Shown here piece by piece: positions 55,198 through 63,899 of a stretch of DNA of 64,000 nt; the first letter of the stretch is position 1; the number at the start of each line of letters is the position of its first letter. The stretch comes from Thermofilaceae archaeon. GTDB lineage: Archaea > Thermoproteota > Thermoprotei > Thermofilales > Thermofilaceae. Below the pieces are notes generated by a model, which saw only the letters and a list, made by a program, of their open reading frames with translations, did no database searches and was not told the DNA's origin. The stretch covers positions 1-64,000 of the forward strand of contig JANXEW010000008.1 of the NCBI GenBank assembly GCA_025057995.1, written 5' to 3'. The translations under genes and the position numbers were made by a program.

Positions 55198-56424
55198 TTG
55201 ACATCGTCAAATGACGGTGTCAAATATCGTGAGAAAGTTGAGTTAGTTAAAAACGTTCTCAGGAAATTATGCGAAGGTTCAGATCCTCTAGAACTGAAGA
55301 AGGAGTTAGAGAGTGTTATAGCGGAAGTTAACCTTGTTGAGATACCGTTGATAGAACAGCAACTTGTTAAGGGAGGTGTTCCCGTACAGGAGGTTCTCAA
55401 GTTGTTTGACCTGCATGTAGCTCTTTTTAGAGACTTTCTAGGGGGGATAGCTAACGTAATCCTCGCTGACGGTAAGGTTGACTTGAACCCTGTAATCGAC
55501 CAACCTAAAACACTTCTAAGGAATCTCCGCAACATTAGGATTCATTACAAGAAGATACAGATGCTTATCTTCCCCTACCTTTAGAAGAGGGGTATCACCC
55601 CCGTGCCGAGAGTTCTCTAGGGTCGAGAAGATGAAGTACCCTTGAGGCTCAGAGCGTTAGCGAAAAGATCGGAGGGGGAGTCGACGGTTGAAGAAGTTAA
55701 GAGTATAGCTAAAGAAGTTCTAGAGCTGGCGCGCAGTATTTCAGAGCTAATTTACAGGGAGAACAAGATTCTGTTTCCAGCTGTATTCGCGTTGTTCAGC
55801 GAAGGCGAGTGGGCTGCAATCGCAGAAGAAGCAGGGAAGATAGGCTACTTGGCGAAGGCTGAGGGGGAGTGGAAGCCCGAGTCTAAACCGTTACTCCCAT
55901 ACGAAATCGACCCTAGGATCAGTGGGGAAGCGGTTGAAAAGTTGCCGGTAGAGTTTAGGGAAATGGCTCTATCGGGCGTGCAACCGTATAATTACAGTTT
56001 ACAAAGAGAGGGGGACATGGAGCTCGACACGGGTTTCCTCTCAGCTAGCGAAGTAAAAGGGCTTTTTAGAGCCCTCCCAATAGAAGTCACTTTCGCCGAC
56101 GCGAACGATAGGGTCCGTTTCTACTCAACCGGGGCGGAGGCGCCTGTTTTCATTCGGACGAGAACTGTGTTGGGTAGGAACATCCTCTACTGCCACCCTC
56201 AAAGACTGGAGAAGATCGTAAAAGAGAACATCGACGCGCTTAAGCGGGGCGAAGCTAGCGACAGGGTTTTCTGGACTAGGATTGGGGACCGTATAGTGAG
56301 GGTCACCATATCCGCTGTAAGGGATAAAGACGGAGGATACCTTGGTGCAGTAGAAGTGGTCGAAGACTTTACTGAGATACTTGAAAACCCTGGAGATGTT
56401 TTGAAGAAGGTTGTCGTCCTTTAA
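55198..56424 (+). pseudogene. DUF438-hemerythrin-PAS protein interrupted by two TAG codons
   Basis: A TTG at 55198 opens the DUF438 domain (VKYREKVELVKNVLRKLCEG). The frame reaches LIFPYL and hits a TAG at 55582-55584. It continues in the same frame as KRGITPVPRVL, a second TAG at 55618-55620, then GREDEVPLRLRALAKRSEG and on to 56424. The usual sequence of the family is FPYLEKRGITxxPxVLWGxxDE, so the stops replace a Glu and a Trp codon exactly. Downstream are hemerythrin His/Glu motifs (YRENKILFPAVFALFSEGEW) and a PAS-like domain (EVTFADANDRVRFYSTG). The protein is known as an oxygen/redox sensor type. Internal TTG at 55642 could yield a truncated hemerythrin-PAS protein. Confidence 0.8.
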
Positions 56425-56693
56425 TCCATACGTTAAAGCTTGTTTTAATATGTGGCGCAGCTTTTAAGGAGATGTTTCTCGAAGAGTCGGCTAAGCTGTT
56501 TTTAAGTAAAAAGGTGACTAGGAGACTCGACGCTTCACCATCTGCTGTTACTCTGAAGTATACTGGTAATACTTCAAGCCGAGTTCACAAAAATTAATCA
56601 TGTAATTTCCACTCAAGAGTTGACCCCGATACCGTCTTGCTGAGACGCGTTCTACGCTTAAGCTTGTTTAGTAGTGTCTCCATATTGTAGACT

Positions 56694-57176
56694 TTAATCA
56701 GGGTTTGTGGGCTTGCGTTCTTCGCTTTTAGCTACTAGCTTGAAGGCAAGTTCTACAACTACGTCAGAGTGAGTGAGAAGAATTAAAACAGCGATCACGA
56801 GCGCTACTATCAAGTAGGCTCCGCCCACAGCTGGAGAAATAGCGTAAAGTGGTGGAGTTAGTAGAAGCGAGTCGAGCAACACTGTGAACTCGAGGAGGAG
56901 GAAACGTGCTACCCTACTTAGTCTACTTAAATCGAGGAAGTCGATCAGGTTTACAGTCCCCCAGTAGACTTCGACGGCTATCCCAGTCGTGAAGACTAGC
57001 GCTATGATCGGTAAAACGGGCTCGGATAAGGGGACGGCCGCAGCTGGGAGGAAGACGGCGAGGAAGAAGATCCAGAGGAGAAAAGCTGTCGCGTAAGCAA
57101 CTACAGCCCTTCCAAGGTGTGAAGCAGCCTCCTCATAACCTCCCCAGCTACTTGAGACAGCATTAGCTTGGGACAC
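56694..57176 (-). CDS. Membrane protein, unknown, paired
   Basis: 160 aa with four hydrophobic segments (VVAYATAFLLWIFFLAVFLP, PVLPIIALVFTTGIAVEVYW, FLLLEFTVLLDSLLLTPPLY, GAYLIVALVIAVLILLTHSD). It follows the next listed membrane protein after 4 bp and has a similar layout, so they are probably co-expressed and may form a complex. No family is recognised. Confidence 0.6.
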   Translation of the reverse strand: MSQANAVSSSWGGYEEAASHLGRAVVAYATAFLLWIFFLAVFLPAAAVPLSEPVLPIIALVFTTGIAVEVYWGTVNLIDFLDLSRLSRVARFLLLEFTVLLDSLLLTPPLYAISPAVGGAYLIVALVIAVLILLTHSDVVVELAFKLVAKSEERKPTNPD

Positions 57177-57180
57177 ACTC

Positions 57181-57744
57181 TCAACCTTCTTTCTTCGCCC
57201 TCTTCTCGAGTAAAGCGACCCACTCGCTCGCGTAGAACTCAGCCAATCTCGAGAATGATCTACCGGCTCTAACGAGCGTGATCACAGCCCAGACAGCTAG
57301 AATAAACAAAGCTAGGGCGGAGATGGCTGGGTGGAATACGCTGAGAAAGTCCTTGAAAAAGAGGAAGAGGAGCGACGCTACTAGCACGTAGAATATCCCC
57401 CTCAACCCCGACCTGTAGCTGTTGACCTCCTCTTCTCGAGCCCTATGCCCTGAGCCAACCTCGTAAGCCATGTAAGCGGCTACAGAGTCTATGAGCTTAA
57501 GCGCCGTCCGAACTAAACCGACAGCTACAGCAGCTATGGCGATTAAAGCCACCAAGCTGATCAACTGGGGTAAAGGCATGCCGAGCAGAGCGTACTCCTT
57601 GGAAAGAGGTATGAAGACGTACATAGAGAAAACCCAAACGAGCACAGCCACCCCAACGTCCGTCAAGATCTTAGGCAACCCTTCCCTAAGCTCCTTCACC
57701 ATCTCAAGGTAAACTCTATCCTTTACCTCCCCCATAGAAACCAA
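57181..57744 (-). CDS. Membrane protein, unknown, paired
   Basis: 187 aa with about four hydrophobic segments (KILTDVGVAVLVWVFSMYVF, LPQLISLVALIAIAAVAVGL, GIFYVLVASLLFLFFKDFL, ISALALFILAVWAVITLV). It is the first gene of the pair and has acidic and basic ends facing the cytoplasm or outside. No catalytic motif is visible. The conserved pairing and shared design suggest a two-component membrane unit of unknown role. Confidence 0.6.
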   Translation of the reverse strand: MVSMGEVKDRVYLEMVKELREGLPKILTDVGVAVLVWVFSMYVFIPLSKEYALLGMPLPQLISLVALIAIAAVAVGLVRTALKLIDSVAAYMAYEVGSGHRAREEEVNSYRSGLRGIFYVLVASLLFLFFKDFLSVFHPAISALALFILAVWAVITLVRAGRSFSRLAEFYASEWVALLEKRAKKEG

Positions 57745-57880
57745 AGGCGTAACCTAGAGGCTGAGATAAGCTTTCCGCGTCCGTCAAACTATCAAGTACA
57801 GCTTCAGTCGACTATTACTAGTGAAACTCTACGTAAGCGTGAACATGTAGTACGCTCGAAAGTTGCTTTAAGCTTTCATA

Positions 57881-58699
57881 TTAGTGCTTCTTCTTTTCAA
57901 CTTGTACAATGTACTCGCAGAAAGCATCGCCTTCAGCTATACACTTGACTTCCCTAGCGAAAACCTCCTCGTCTTCACTCACACTCCAGTGGCCTGCAAA
58001 CCATCCCGCTATCACTCCTCTCACAAAGTTGCCTCTAATCTCCCCCGCTCCCTGAAACATCTGGCATTCAAAACTGTCGTAAACCCTTAAGACACCTATC
58101 CTTGCTTTATCATCTAGCCTCGTTACCTCTACCCTACCGTAACCAAACAATTGGAACAACCCTGTTGCCAGCTTTAAGGTATCTGGCTCTTCAGCCAACT
58201 TAGCATGCTCGCGGTAAGCTCGGAGACCAGACTGGTAACCGACGGAGTAGAGTAGAATAGCGTACGGTGTACCGAACACCTCCCAACCCCCCTTTATCAA
58301 ACCCTCGTAGACGGGTCTCCTCATAACGATAGCCCGTTCACCCGAAGAAATTACGGGGAAAGAGAACAGGTCTATAGCTAAGTTTTGGGCGACTGGCGGC
58401 ATAAACTGAAGTTCTTCAACGAAGGGTTGACGTTTCAACGTCAGAGCAATTTTATCGATTATGTCTTCTTTTCCCTTTAGATCAGCAATCAAAACCACTT
58501 TTAGAGGTTGATCTAACCCTAAAACAGAAATTTTTAACTCTAGAATGGGTACATCAAAATTGGCGAATACTCCCGTTATCTTCTCTAAGACTCCGACAGC
58601 TGTTAAACTCTCTCTTTTAAGGAGCACGTGAAAAGTAAAAGGTTTTGAATCGGGAACATAAATGAAACGCCCGATATTGTACGGATATAACGCCGTCAT
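57881..58699 (-). CDS. ACT-V4R domain protein
   Basis: 272 aa. An N-terminal ACT-like domain (VGVLEKITGVFANFDVPIL, about 35-53, and KVVLIADLKGKEDIIDKI) is followed by a V4R domain in the C-terminal half (YDSFECQMFQGA, GNFVRGVIAGWFAGHWSV, AEGDAFCEYIV). V4R is the small-molecule-binding fold also found in TRAPP/BET3; ACT domains bind amino acids or hydrophobic ligands. Such proteins are presumed sensors, often of archaeal regulation. It is divergent from the MIP18-like gene. No DNA-binding domain is visible. Confidence 0.78.
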   Translation of the reverse strand: MTALYPYNIGRFIYVPDSKPFTFHVLLKRESLTAVGVLEKITGVFANFDVPILELKISVLGLDQPLKVVLIADLKGKEDIIDKIALTLKRQPFVEELQFMPPVAQNLAIDLFSFPVISSGERAIVMRRPVYEGLIKGGWEVFGTPYAILLYSVGYQSGLRAYREHAKLAEEPDTLKLATGLFQLFGYGRVEVTRLDDKARIGVLRVYDSFECQMFQGAGEIRGNFVRGVIAGWFAGHWSVSEDEEVFAREVKCIAEGDAFCEYIVQVEKKKH

Positions 58700-58780
58700 T
58701 GCCCCCTTTAATCTATTTAAGACCCCTATTTTTAGTTATCGGCGAAAACTGAGGGTACATGAAGCTTCAAAAGAGTTAAA

Positions 58781-58791
58781 GAAATATATTA
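58781..58791 (+). promoter_or_regulatory. TATA box of the MIP18-like gene
   Basis: GAAATATATTA is centred about 27 bp upstream of the GTG at 58813, which predicts a leaderless transcript. Confidence 0.45.
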
Positions 58792-58812
58792 CCGTCGAGA
58801 CAAGGCTTACGC

Positions 58813-59178
58813 GTGGTTAACGTCGAGAAAATTGTTGAAGCTTTAAAGAAAGTATACGATCCAGAAATTCCCGTCAACATCTACGACCTAGGCTTAATCT
58901 ACGACATAAAAGTAGAGGGTAACGACGTGAAAGTTAAAATGACTTTGACGGCCCCAGGCTGTCCGCTGTCCGTGTACATGCCTTCTATGGTTGAAGAAGC
59001 GATAAAGACGGACGTGCCGAAAGTGAAGAACGTGGAAGTGGATATAGTGTGGGACCCCCCATGGACGCCTTTGAAGATTACTGAGGAGGGGAGGAGGAGG
59101 CTAAAGGAGATTTACGGCGTAGACATCGTTGAAGAGTGGCGGAAAAGGGCGGCTCCAGCTACAGAGGGTAAGCCGTAA
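58813..59178 (+). CDS. MIP18/SufT-type DUF59 iron-sulfur assembly protein
   Basis: 121 aa, GTG start. The DUF59 pattern is clear: VYDPEIPVNIYDLGLIYDI (about 14-32), MTLTAPGCPLSVYM (about 43-56, with the conserved Cys) and VDIVWDPPWTPLKIT. These proteins help insert or mature iron-sulfur clusters, as in PaaD/SufT/MIP18. It is a single gene between divergent V4R and a small membrane protein. A short C-terminal extension is charged. Confidence 0.92.
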   Translation: MVNVEKIVEALKKVYDPEIPVNIYDLGLIYDIKVEGNDVKVKMTLTAPGCPLSVYMPSMVEEAIKTDVPKVKNVEVDIVWDPPWTPLKITEEGRRRLKEIYGVDIVEEWRKRAAPATEGKP

Positions 59179-59203
59179 ATCTAGCCACGACCCAGTCAAG
59201 TCT

Positions 59204-59419
59204 TCAGCTCGGCTGGATGAGAGGGCCCATAGAGTTTTGGGCTAAACGCCACATTCCCTCAATGAGTTCTGAAGTCATGTAGAAGAGAACCGCAAAGATA
59301 GCTATTTCTACAGCTATCTTAACAAGGCCGGTGTACACCTCAAGGTTATCTCTGAAGCCGCGAAGTAACTGTACGAGCACGTGGGCCTCTTCCTCAATCT
59401 TTTCGAGCATTGAGTCCAT
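59204..59419 (-). CDS. Small single-span membrane protein
   Basis: 71 aa, ATG start. An amphipathic N-terminal half (EKIEEEAHVLVQLLRGFRDN) is followed by one membrane span (VKIAVEIAIFAVLFYMTSEL). It lies about 100 bp downstream of the TadC-like genes and may belong to that secretion operon, for example as an accessory or pilin-like part, though no pilin-type signal is visible. Function unknown. Confidence 0.45.
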   Translation of the reverse strand: MDSMLEKIEEEAHVLVQLLRGFRDNLEVYTGLVKIAVEIAIFAVLFYMTSELIEGMWRLAQNSMGPLIQPS

Positions 59420-59517
59420 ATCACGAAAGTACCTTCACAAATATTTAAAAATGTATCTTTTCGAAAGTAATGACAAACTCATAATTGTGTAAAGTCACTT
59501 GTGGAGAGCGAATGTTG

Positions 59518-60429
59518 TCAACCTTGAGGTATCACCATAGGCTCGATGAAGGCTTCAAGGATATAGAAGTACACGGCGACTGTGACGAGCATGACGACGG
59601 CGTGAATCAGCCCAGCTTTAACGGTCCCCCTGCTCATCTTACCCGCCACTAAGCCCCCGGCCACAGCTTGTACGGCTGAAGCTATAAAGAAAGTAGCTTT
59701 AAACAAGGGGGAGGGGAGGGGCGTCAAGATCTGTCGAGCTTCGCCGCCCAAGGCTTCTAAAGGTATTATGAAGACTAGTAGTAGTATAGACGAGATGAGG
59801 AGGAAGACTATGAGGGCTACGTAGACGGTTATAGCGTACGGCGACATCGTAGCTCTCCTCTCCTCCTCATAACTCCTCAACATACTGTACATTTCAGCTG
59901 CAGCCCCCAACACTTCTCCAACTCTACCCCCGCTCTGGTAGGCTACGAGCACTAGACTAGCAGCCCTCCTTAACGCTGGCGCAGGAATCCGTTTAACAAG
60001 CCCCGATAAAGCGTTATCCAGCGTGTCGCCGAGCTCCACTCTACTCACAACTGTTAACATCTCGTTGGATAGTGGGCCACCTAGAGACTTGGAAGCAGTC
60101 TCCAAAGCCTTGATTAGAGGCATTCCAGCGCGTACGCCTTCCTCTAGACCTTCGAAGAAGGCTGGGAGGCTCTTCTCGATCGCTTCCACATACCTCCTGT
60201 TCATGAAGTTGATCACGACGTAAGGAAGCGCCGCTGCCGCTAGAGAGAAGGAGAAGAGCATGTAAACGTCGCTAGCCCAAGGAATCTTGACGCCTGGCGC
60301 AAGATCTACTACGATAAGCCTCTTGTAGTTGAGGAGAACTACAGCGAGAGATAGTGGAACAGCTGCCATCAAGGCTGAAAACGCTGCCATCAAGACTGCA
60401 ACTCTACCTTTCACCTCTACGTAAGGCAC
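59518..60429 (-). CDS. Type II secretion F/TadC-like membrane platform protein
   Basis: 303 aa with hydrophobic segments near both ends and a central conserved cytoplasmic domain. The family signature is visible in LPAFFEGLEEGVRAGMPLIK, ETASKSLGGPLSNEML and LVLVAYQSGGRVGEVL. It forms the inner-membrane platform moved by the ATPase in archaeal pili or archaella. It is 86 bp downstream of the companion platform gene. No pilin gene is visible in this window. Confidence 0.8.
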   Translation of the reverse strand: MPYVEVKGRVAVLMAAFSALMAAVPLSLAVVLLNYKRLIVVDLAPGVKIPWASDVYMLFSFSLAAAALPYVVINFMNRRYVEAIEKSLPAFFEGLEEGVRAGMPLIKALETASKSLGGPLSNEMLTVVSRVELGDTLDNALSGLVKRIPAPALRRAASLVLVAYQSGGRVGEVLGAAAEMYSMLRSYEEERRATMSPYAITVYVALIVFLLISSILLLVFIIPLEALGGEARQILTPLPSPLFKATFFIASAVQAVAGGLVAGKMSRGTVKAGLIHAVVMLVTVAVYFYILEAFIEPMVIPQG

Positions 60430-60515
60430 AGCGGGTAACCCTGAGAGTTTTAGAGTGTTAATGATCCCATGTTTAAAACCTCATCGTCCAACATGTCTAC
60501 GACCTTCAACAGGAG

Positions 60516-61391
60516 TTAAACTCTGGAGAGGATCCCGTCGAGTACGACGAGGGTGGCTGCGGCTGAGGCCGGTATACCGACTACAAGCATTAAAGCTATT
60601 ATGAATTGCGGAGGTAGCCCACCCACATCTCCTCCCATCATCCCGATCACAGCTAGCATTACAACGAACATCAACGGTGCAGCAACCATCAACGTGACGT
60701 ACATCTCCGCAACCATTGAGATGGAGTTCACTATCCTCCTAAGCTCGTACCTTTTCATCTCCAAAAGGCGTCTAGCCATGAAAGCAGAATACTCGTAAAG
60801 GTTGCCAGCCGTAATGTACGCGTCCCTCAAACCTGAAAAGAACAGGGAGAGGATTATCGAGGGGCTCATCCTAGACCTCCTTTCAAGAGCAGTGAGAATA
60901 TCTAAGCCGAGGAGCCTGACTTCGGTTAAAAATAGCTCAAGCTCCCTCCTCGTCGTCTTTACCTCTTCGACTTCGACCACTCTTTCTACAATATCTTCAA
61001 GGCTCATGCCTGAAGCAGCAAGAGCGGCGAAATAGGCTATCGTGTAAGGCAGTCGGGACTCTATGCTCACGCTCCTAGAATACCTTTTGTAGACTGGATT
61101 GTAGAGGGCTAAGAAGAGGAAGAGGAGCGTGTATACGACAAGGACTATCAAAGTTAGGACAGCTGAGAAATACCATGGATACTTGAGAACTTCAGTGTGG
61201 AGAACCATCGAGAGAACAGCTACGATCGGGGTAGAAGCAGTATAGTACAGCAGCCACTTGCCTACGTATGCTTCAAAAGGCTCGTCGAAGCCAGCAGTAT
61301 AATAGATTTCTTCGAAAACTCCCGCACCTTCTCTCAAACGTTTAACCAAACGTTGTATCAAGCTTTGAGACATTCCATCCACCGTTGTCAT
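60516..61391 (-). CDS. Type II secretion F/TadB-like membrane platform protein
   Basis: 291 aa. It overlaps the ATPase gene by 4 bp (61388-61391), so they are co-translated. It has membrane spans in the N-terminal third (LLYYTASTPIVAVLSMVLHT) and at the C-terminus (VTLMVAAPLMFVVMLAVIG). The T2SF pattern is visible in RLPYTIAYFAALAASGMSLE, near 120-140. It assembles with the ATPase and the other platform protein as the motor of a pilus-like machine. Confidence 0.8.
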   Translation of the reverse strand: MTTVDGMSQSLIQRLVKRLREGAGVFEEIYYTAGFDEPFEAYVGKWLLYYTASTPIVAVLSMVLHTEVLKYPWYFSAVLTLIVLVVYTLLFLFLALYNPVYKRYSRSVSIESRLPYTIAYFAALAASGMSLEDIVERVVEVEEVKTTRRELELFLTEVRLLGLDILTALERRSRMSPSIILSLFFSGLRDAYITAGNLYEYSAFMARRLLEMKRYELRRIVNSISMVAEMYVTLMVAAPLMFVVMLAVIGMMGGDVGGLPPQFIIALMLVVGIPASAAATLVVLDGILSRV

Positions 61392-62899
61392 CGGATATCG
61401 TAGAGCCCTCTCTCGATCGCCGAGTACACGGCTAAGGGTCTTACAGCGTAGTCCCTAACGACCCTGCTAACTCTCGCGAAGTCGGTTACATTCCTCTCGA
61501 GCAGGAAGCGTAGGATTGACTGCCTTCTCTCAACCTCTTCTACGAGCTCGGAGACTGGGATGAAACGCTCTTCAGCTATAGACTCTAAAAGCTTGCTTTC
61601 CGCCACCCTTTCAATCCTGTTTGAAGATAGATTGAACCTGAAGACCACGTGACCCTCTACACCGTCGCCGCCGAAGATCATCTCGCGAACCTCCATAACC
61701 CTCCTAGCTATGGTCTCGCCTACCTGAACTCTCTTGATCGTGAGGATGACGTTCATCAAAGGTATCAGGAATGATGGGACTTTCATCGGCTCCGATACCA
61801 ACCGTTTCACAGCGTAATCCACGTTTTCAGCGTGCATAGTGCACATCCCAGCGTGACCCGTCGCGATAGCTTGGAAGAGGGTGAAAGCCTCCTCCCCCCT
61901 CACTTCTCCCACGATGATGTAGTCGGGTCGCATCCTTAAAGCAGACTTAAGCAAGTCGAACAACGTTACACTCCTAGCCCAAGGGTCTGTAGAAGGTCTA
62001 GCCACTAGAGGAACCCAGTTCTCGTGAGGTAGATTCAACTCCGGCGTCTCCTCGATCGTCACTATCTTCGCTTCAGGTCGGATGAAGGTTGCAACCGCGT
62101 TTAAAGTCGTAGTCTTCCCGCTAGCTGTTGCTCCGACGACCATCAAGCTCCTCCTAGCCTCTACAACCAACCAAAGGTACGCTGCAAGCTCGAGAGAGAC
62201 GGTCCCCAGCCTCAAGAGGTCGATGATAGAGAAGGGGACCTCCCTAAACTTCCTTATGGTGAAGGAGCCGCCCTTCCTGGAAATCTCCGATAGCGTAGCG
62301 TGAAGCCTGTAACCTTCAGGTAGAGAACCTTCGACTATCGGGTTTGCAACCGATATGTGTTTCCCAGCCCTGTGGGAAAGCCTTACTACCACAGACTCCA
62401 GCTCCTCAGGGCTGTTGAAAACCACGTTCGTCGGCAGCGACTCAAACCTGTTGTGCCAAACGTAAACCGGTACTCCAACGCCGTCGCAACTTATATCCTC
62501 GATCCTCGGATCCTTGACGAGGACGTCTAAAGGACCGTAACCCAACATGTCTCTCTTCACGTAATAGAAGAGCTTGTCGAGAGCGTCCTCGTGTACTGGA
62601 AGCTTAAACCTCTTAACGACGTGCCTCACCCTCTCCCTTAAAACCTCTTCCACCCCCTTCCTCCTAATGTCCTCGAGAGCTGGCCTCTGGCTCTCCAACA
62701 GAAGCCTCTTCACTTCGGCGAGGGCAAGGGACTCCTGTTGCGTCAAAGAGGGTTCAAGGACCCTGTACATCATGCGACCAGTCCTCCTATCTCTCGTGAC
62801 GACAGCGTAAGCTAGAGGGGGTGAAACCTCGTACAGTTCGACGATAACCTCACCTTCCGGGACTGAAGGGGAAACTCCCCTGTCAACCTTTAAAGCCAC
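61388..62899 (-). CDS. Type II/IV secretion system ATPase (VirB11/TadA/FlaI-like)
   Basis: 503 aa if started at the GTG at 62899, which is 25 bp from the shared TATA box; an ORF from 63067 would run through the divergent promoter and gene and is unlikely. Walker A is VVGATASGKTT (about 250-260), the Asp box and Walker B lie in ETPELNLPHENW and IVGEVRGEEAFTLFQAIATG, and the His box in ATGHAGMCTMHAENVD. Such hexameric ATPases drive pilus or archaellum assembly. A conserved N-terminal domain precedes the motor. It heads a three-gene operon with the TadB/TadC-like proteins. Confidence 0.88.
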   Translation of the reverse strand: MALKVDRGVSPSVPEGEVIVELYEVSPPLAYAVVTRDRRTGRMMYRVLEPSLTQQESLALAEVKRLLLESQRPALEDIRRKGVEEVLRERVRHVVKRFKLPVHEDALDKLFYYVKRDMLGYGPLDVLVKDPRIEDISCDGVGVPVYVWHNRFESLPTNVVFNSPEELESVVVRLSHRAGKHISVANPIVEGSLPEGYRLHATLSEISRKGGSFTIRKFREVPFSIIDLLRLGTVSLELAAYLWLVVEARRSLMVVGATASGKTTTLNAVATFIRPEAKIVTIEETPELNLPHENWVPLVARPSTDPWARSVTLFDLLKSALRMRPDYIIVGEVRGEEAFTLFQAIATGHAGMCTMHAENVDYAVKRLVSEPMKVPSFLIPLMNVILTIKRVQVGETIARRVMEVREMIFGGDGVEGHVVFRFNLSSNRIERVAESKLLESIAEERFIPVSELVEEVERRQSILRFLLERNVTDFARVSRVVRDYAVRPLAVYSAIERGLYDIR

Positions 62900-62918
62900 A
62901 GCTGAGACAAAAGTAACC

Positions 62919-62930
62919 GATATAAATATC
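62919..62930. promoter_or_regulatory. Bidirectional TATA box
   Basis: GATATAAATATC, nearly symmetric, is centred about 25 bp from the GTG of the ATPase gene (62899) and about 27 bp from the ATG of the zinc-ribbon gene (62952). One element could therefore place leaderless starts in both directions. Confidence 0.55.
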
Positions 62931-62951
62931 TCACGAACAGTTAAGCTGTGA

Positions 62952-63899
62952 ATGACGATGCGAGCCAGCGTACTACGCCGAGACAAGAACGTCGCGCTCC
63001 ACGAAGCCCTCCGATTGATAGCGTCTTCAAACACGAGCGTCGTAGAACCCAGTATCTCCTTTAGCACTGGAGTAATCTACCCGATCATAGTGAAGGTCGC
63101 AGCCCAGTATGGGATAAGCGAGAGCGAAGTCTTAGAAGAGTTGAATAGGTTGGGCGTCTTCGAGAAAGAGCCCCATGAGACCCTCGTATCATGCCCCAAC
63201 TGCAACTCCATAAGGCTGTTCAGCAAACTCCACTGCCCAGGCTGCGGATCCGACAACTTGATGAAAACGCTTATCTTAACTCACGCGACGTGTGGAGGCT
63301 TAAACGTTCTTGAAGAAGCTGAGAAGACCCCCAACTGTACAAAGTGTGGAAAACCCTTGCATGAAACAAAGGTTATCGGAACCCTCTACCAATGCCGAAA
63401 CTGTGGAGCCAGGTTTGAAGCACCTTTACCAGCTTGGAGGTGCGCTGACTGTAGGCTATCCTTCGACTATAAACAGAATCGTTACATGACAATATACAGG
63501 TACAAGGTGAACAAGGATAAGATACAAACGGCTGAGAAACAGTTGCTAGTTTCCCTCGCCCTTGAAGGGTTCGCAGACCTCGGCTTAAAAGTTGCAAGCG
63601 CACCCCAAGTGAAAGGGAAAAGCGGGTACTTCCACAGCGTTGACTTAGCATTAACCGGAGGCTTAACCCCCCTCTACGTAGACATAGTCCCTGATTCACC
63701 GAGGGCTTTAGGCGAAGCGCTTTCATCCATCGCGAAAACTACAGACCTCGACGGAGAACACATCATCTTCATCCCCAAAACCCTTGAGAAGAGCGTGGCC
63801 AGCGCCCCCGGAGGCAACGTATTATTCTACGAAAACGCGCGAGACCTACTGCAGAAGACTATTCAACTACAAGAGAAGTTGAAAGTTAAGAAACGTTGA
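62952..63899 (+). CDS. TackOD1-like zinc-ribbon protein
   Basis: 315 aa, ATG start. The central region has repeated zinc-ribbon pairs: CPNCNSIRLFSKLHCPGCGS, then HATCGG, NCTKCGKP, QCRNCGARFEAP and WRCADCRLSF (about 76-170). This array fits the TackOD1 (thaumarchaeal output domain) family found in TACK archaea. The C-terminal part (YFHSVDLALTGGLTPLYVDI, then LGEALSSIAKTTDLDG) resembles a restriction-like fold but has no certain active site. It is divergent from the secretion ATPase and shares its promoter, so it may regulate it. Confidence 0.7.
   Translation: MTMRASVLRRDKNVALHEALRLIASSNTSVVEPSISFSTGVIYPIIVKVAAQYGISESEVLEELNRLGVFEKEPHETLVSCPNCNSIRLFSKLHCPGCGSDNLMKTLILTHATCGGLNVLEEAEKTPNCTKCGKPLHETKVIGTLYQCRNCGARFEAPLPAWRCADCRLSFDYKQNRYMTIYRYKVNKDKIQTAEKQLLVSLALEGFADLGLKVASAPQVKGKSGYFHSVDLALTGGLTPLYVDIVPDSPRALGEALSSIAKTTDLDGEHIIFIPKTLEKSVASAPGGNVLFYENARDLLQKTIQLQEKLKVKKR

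Noticed and set aside
62900-63067. N-terminal extension of the secretion ATPase to 63067
   Set aside because: It would cross the shared promoter and the divergent gene, and its sequence is not family-like; GTG 62899 fits the promoter spacing.
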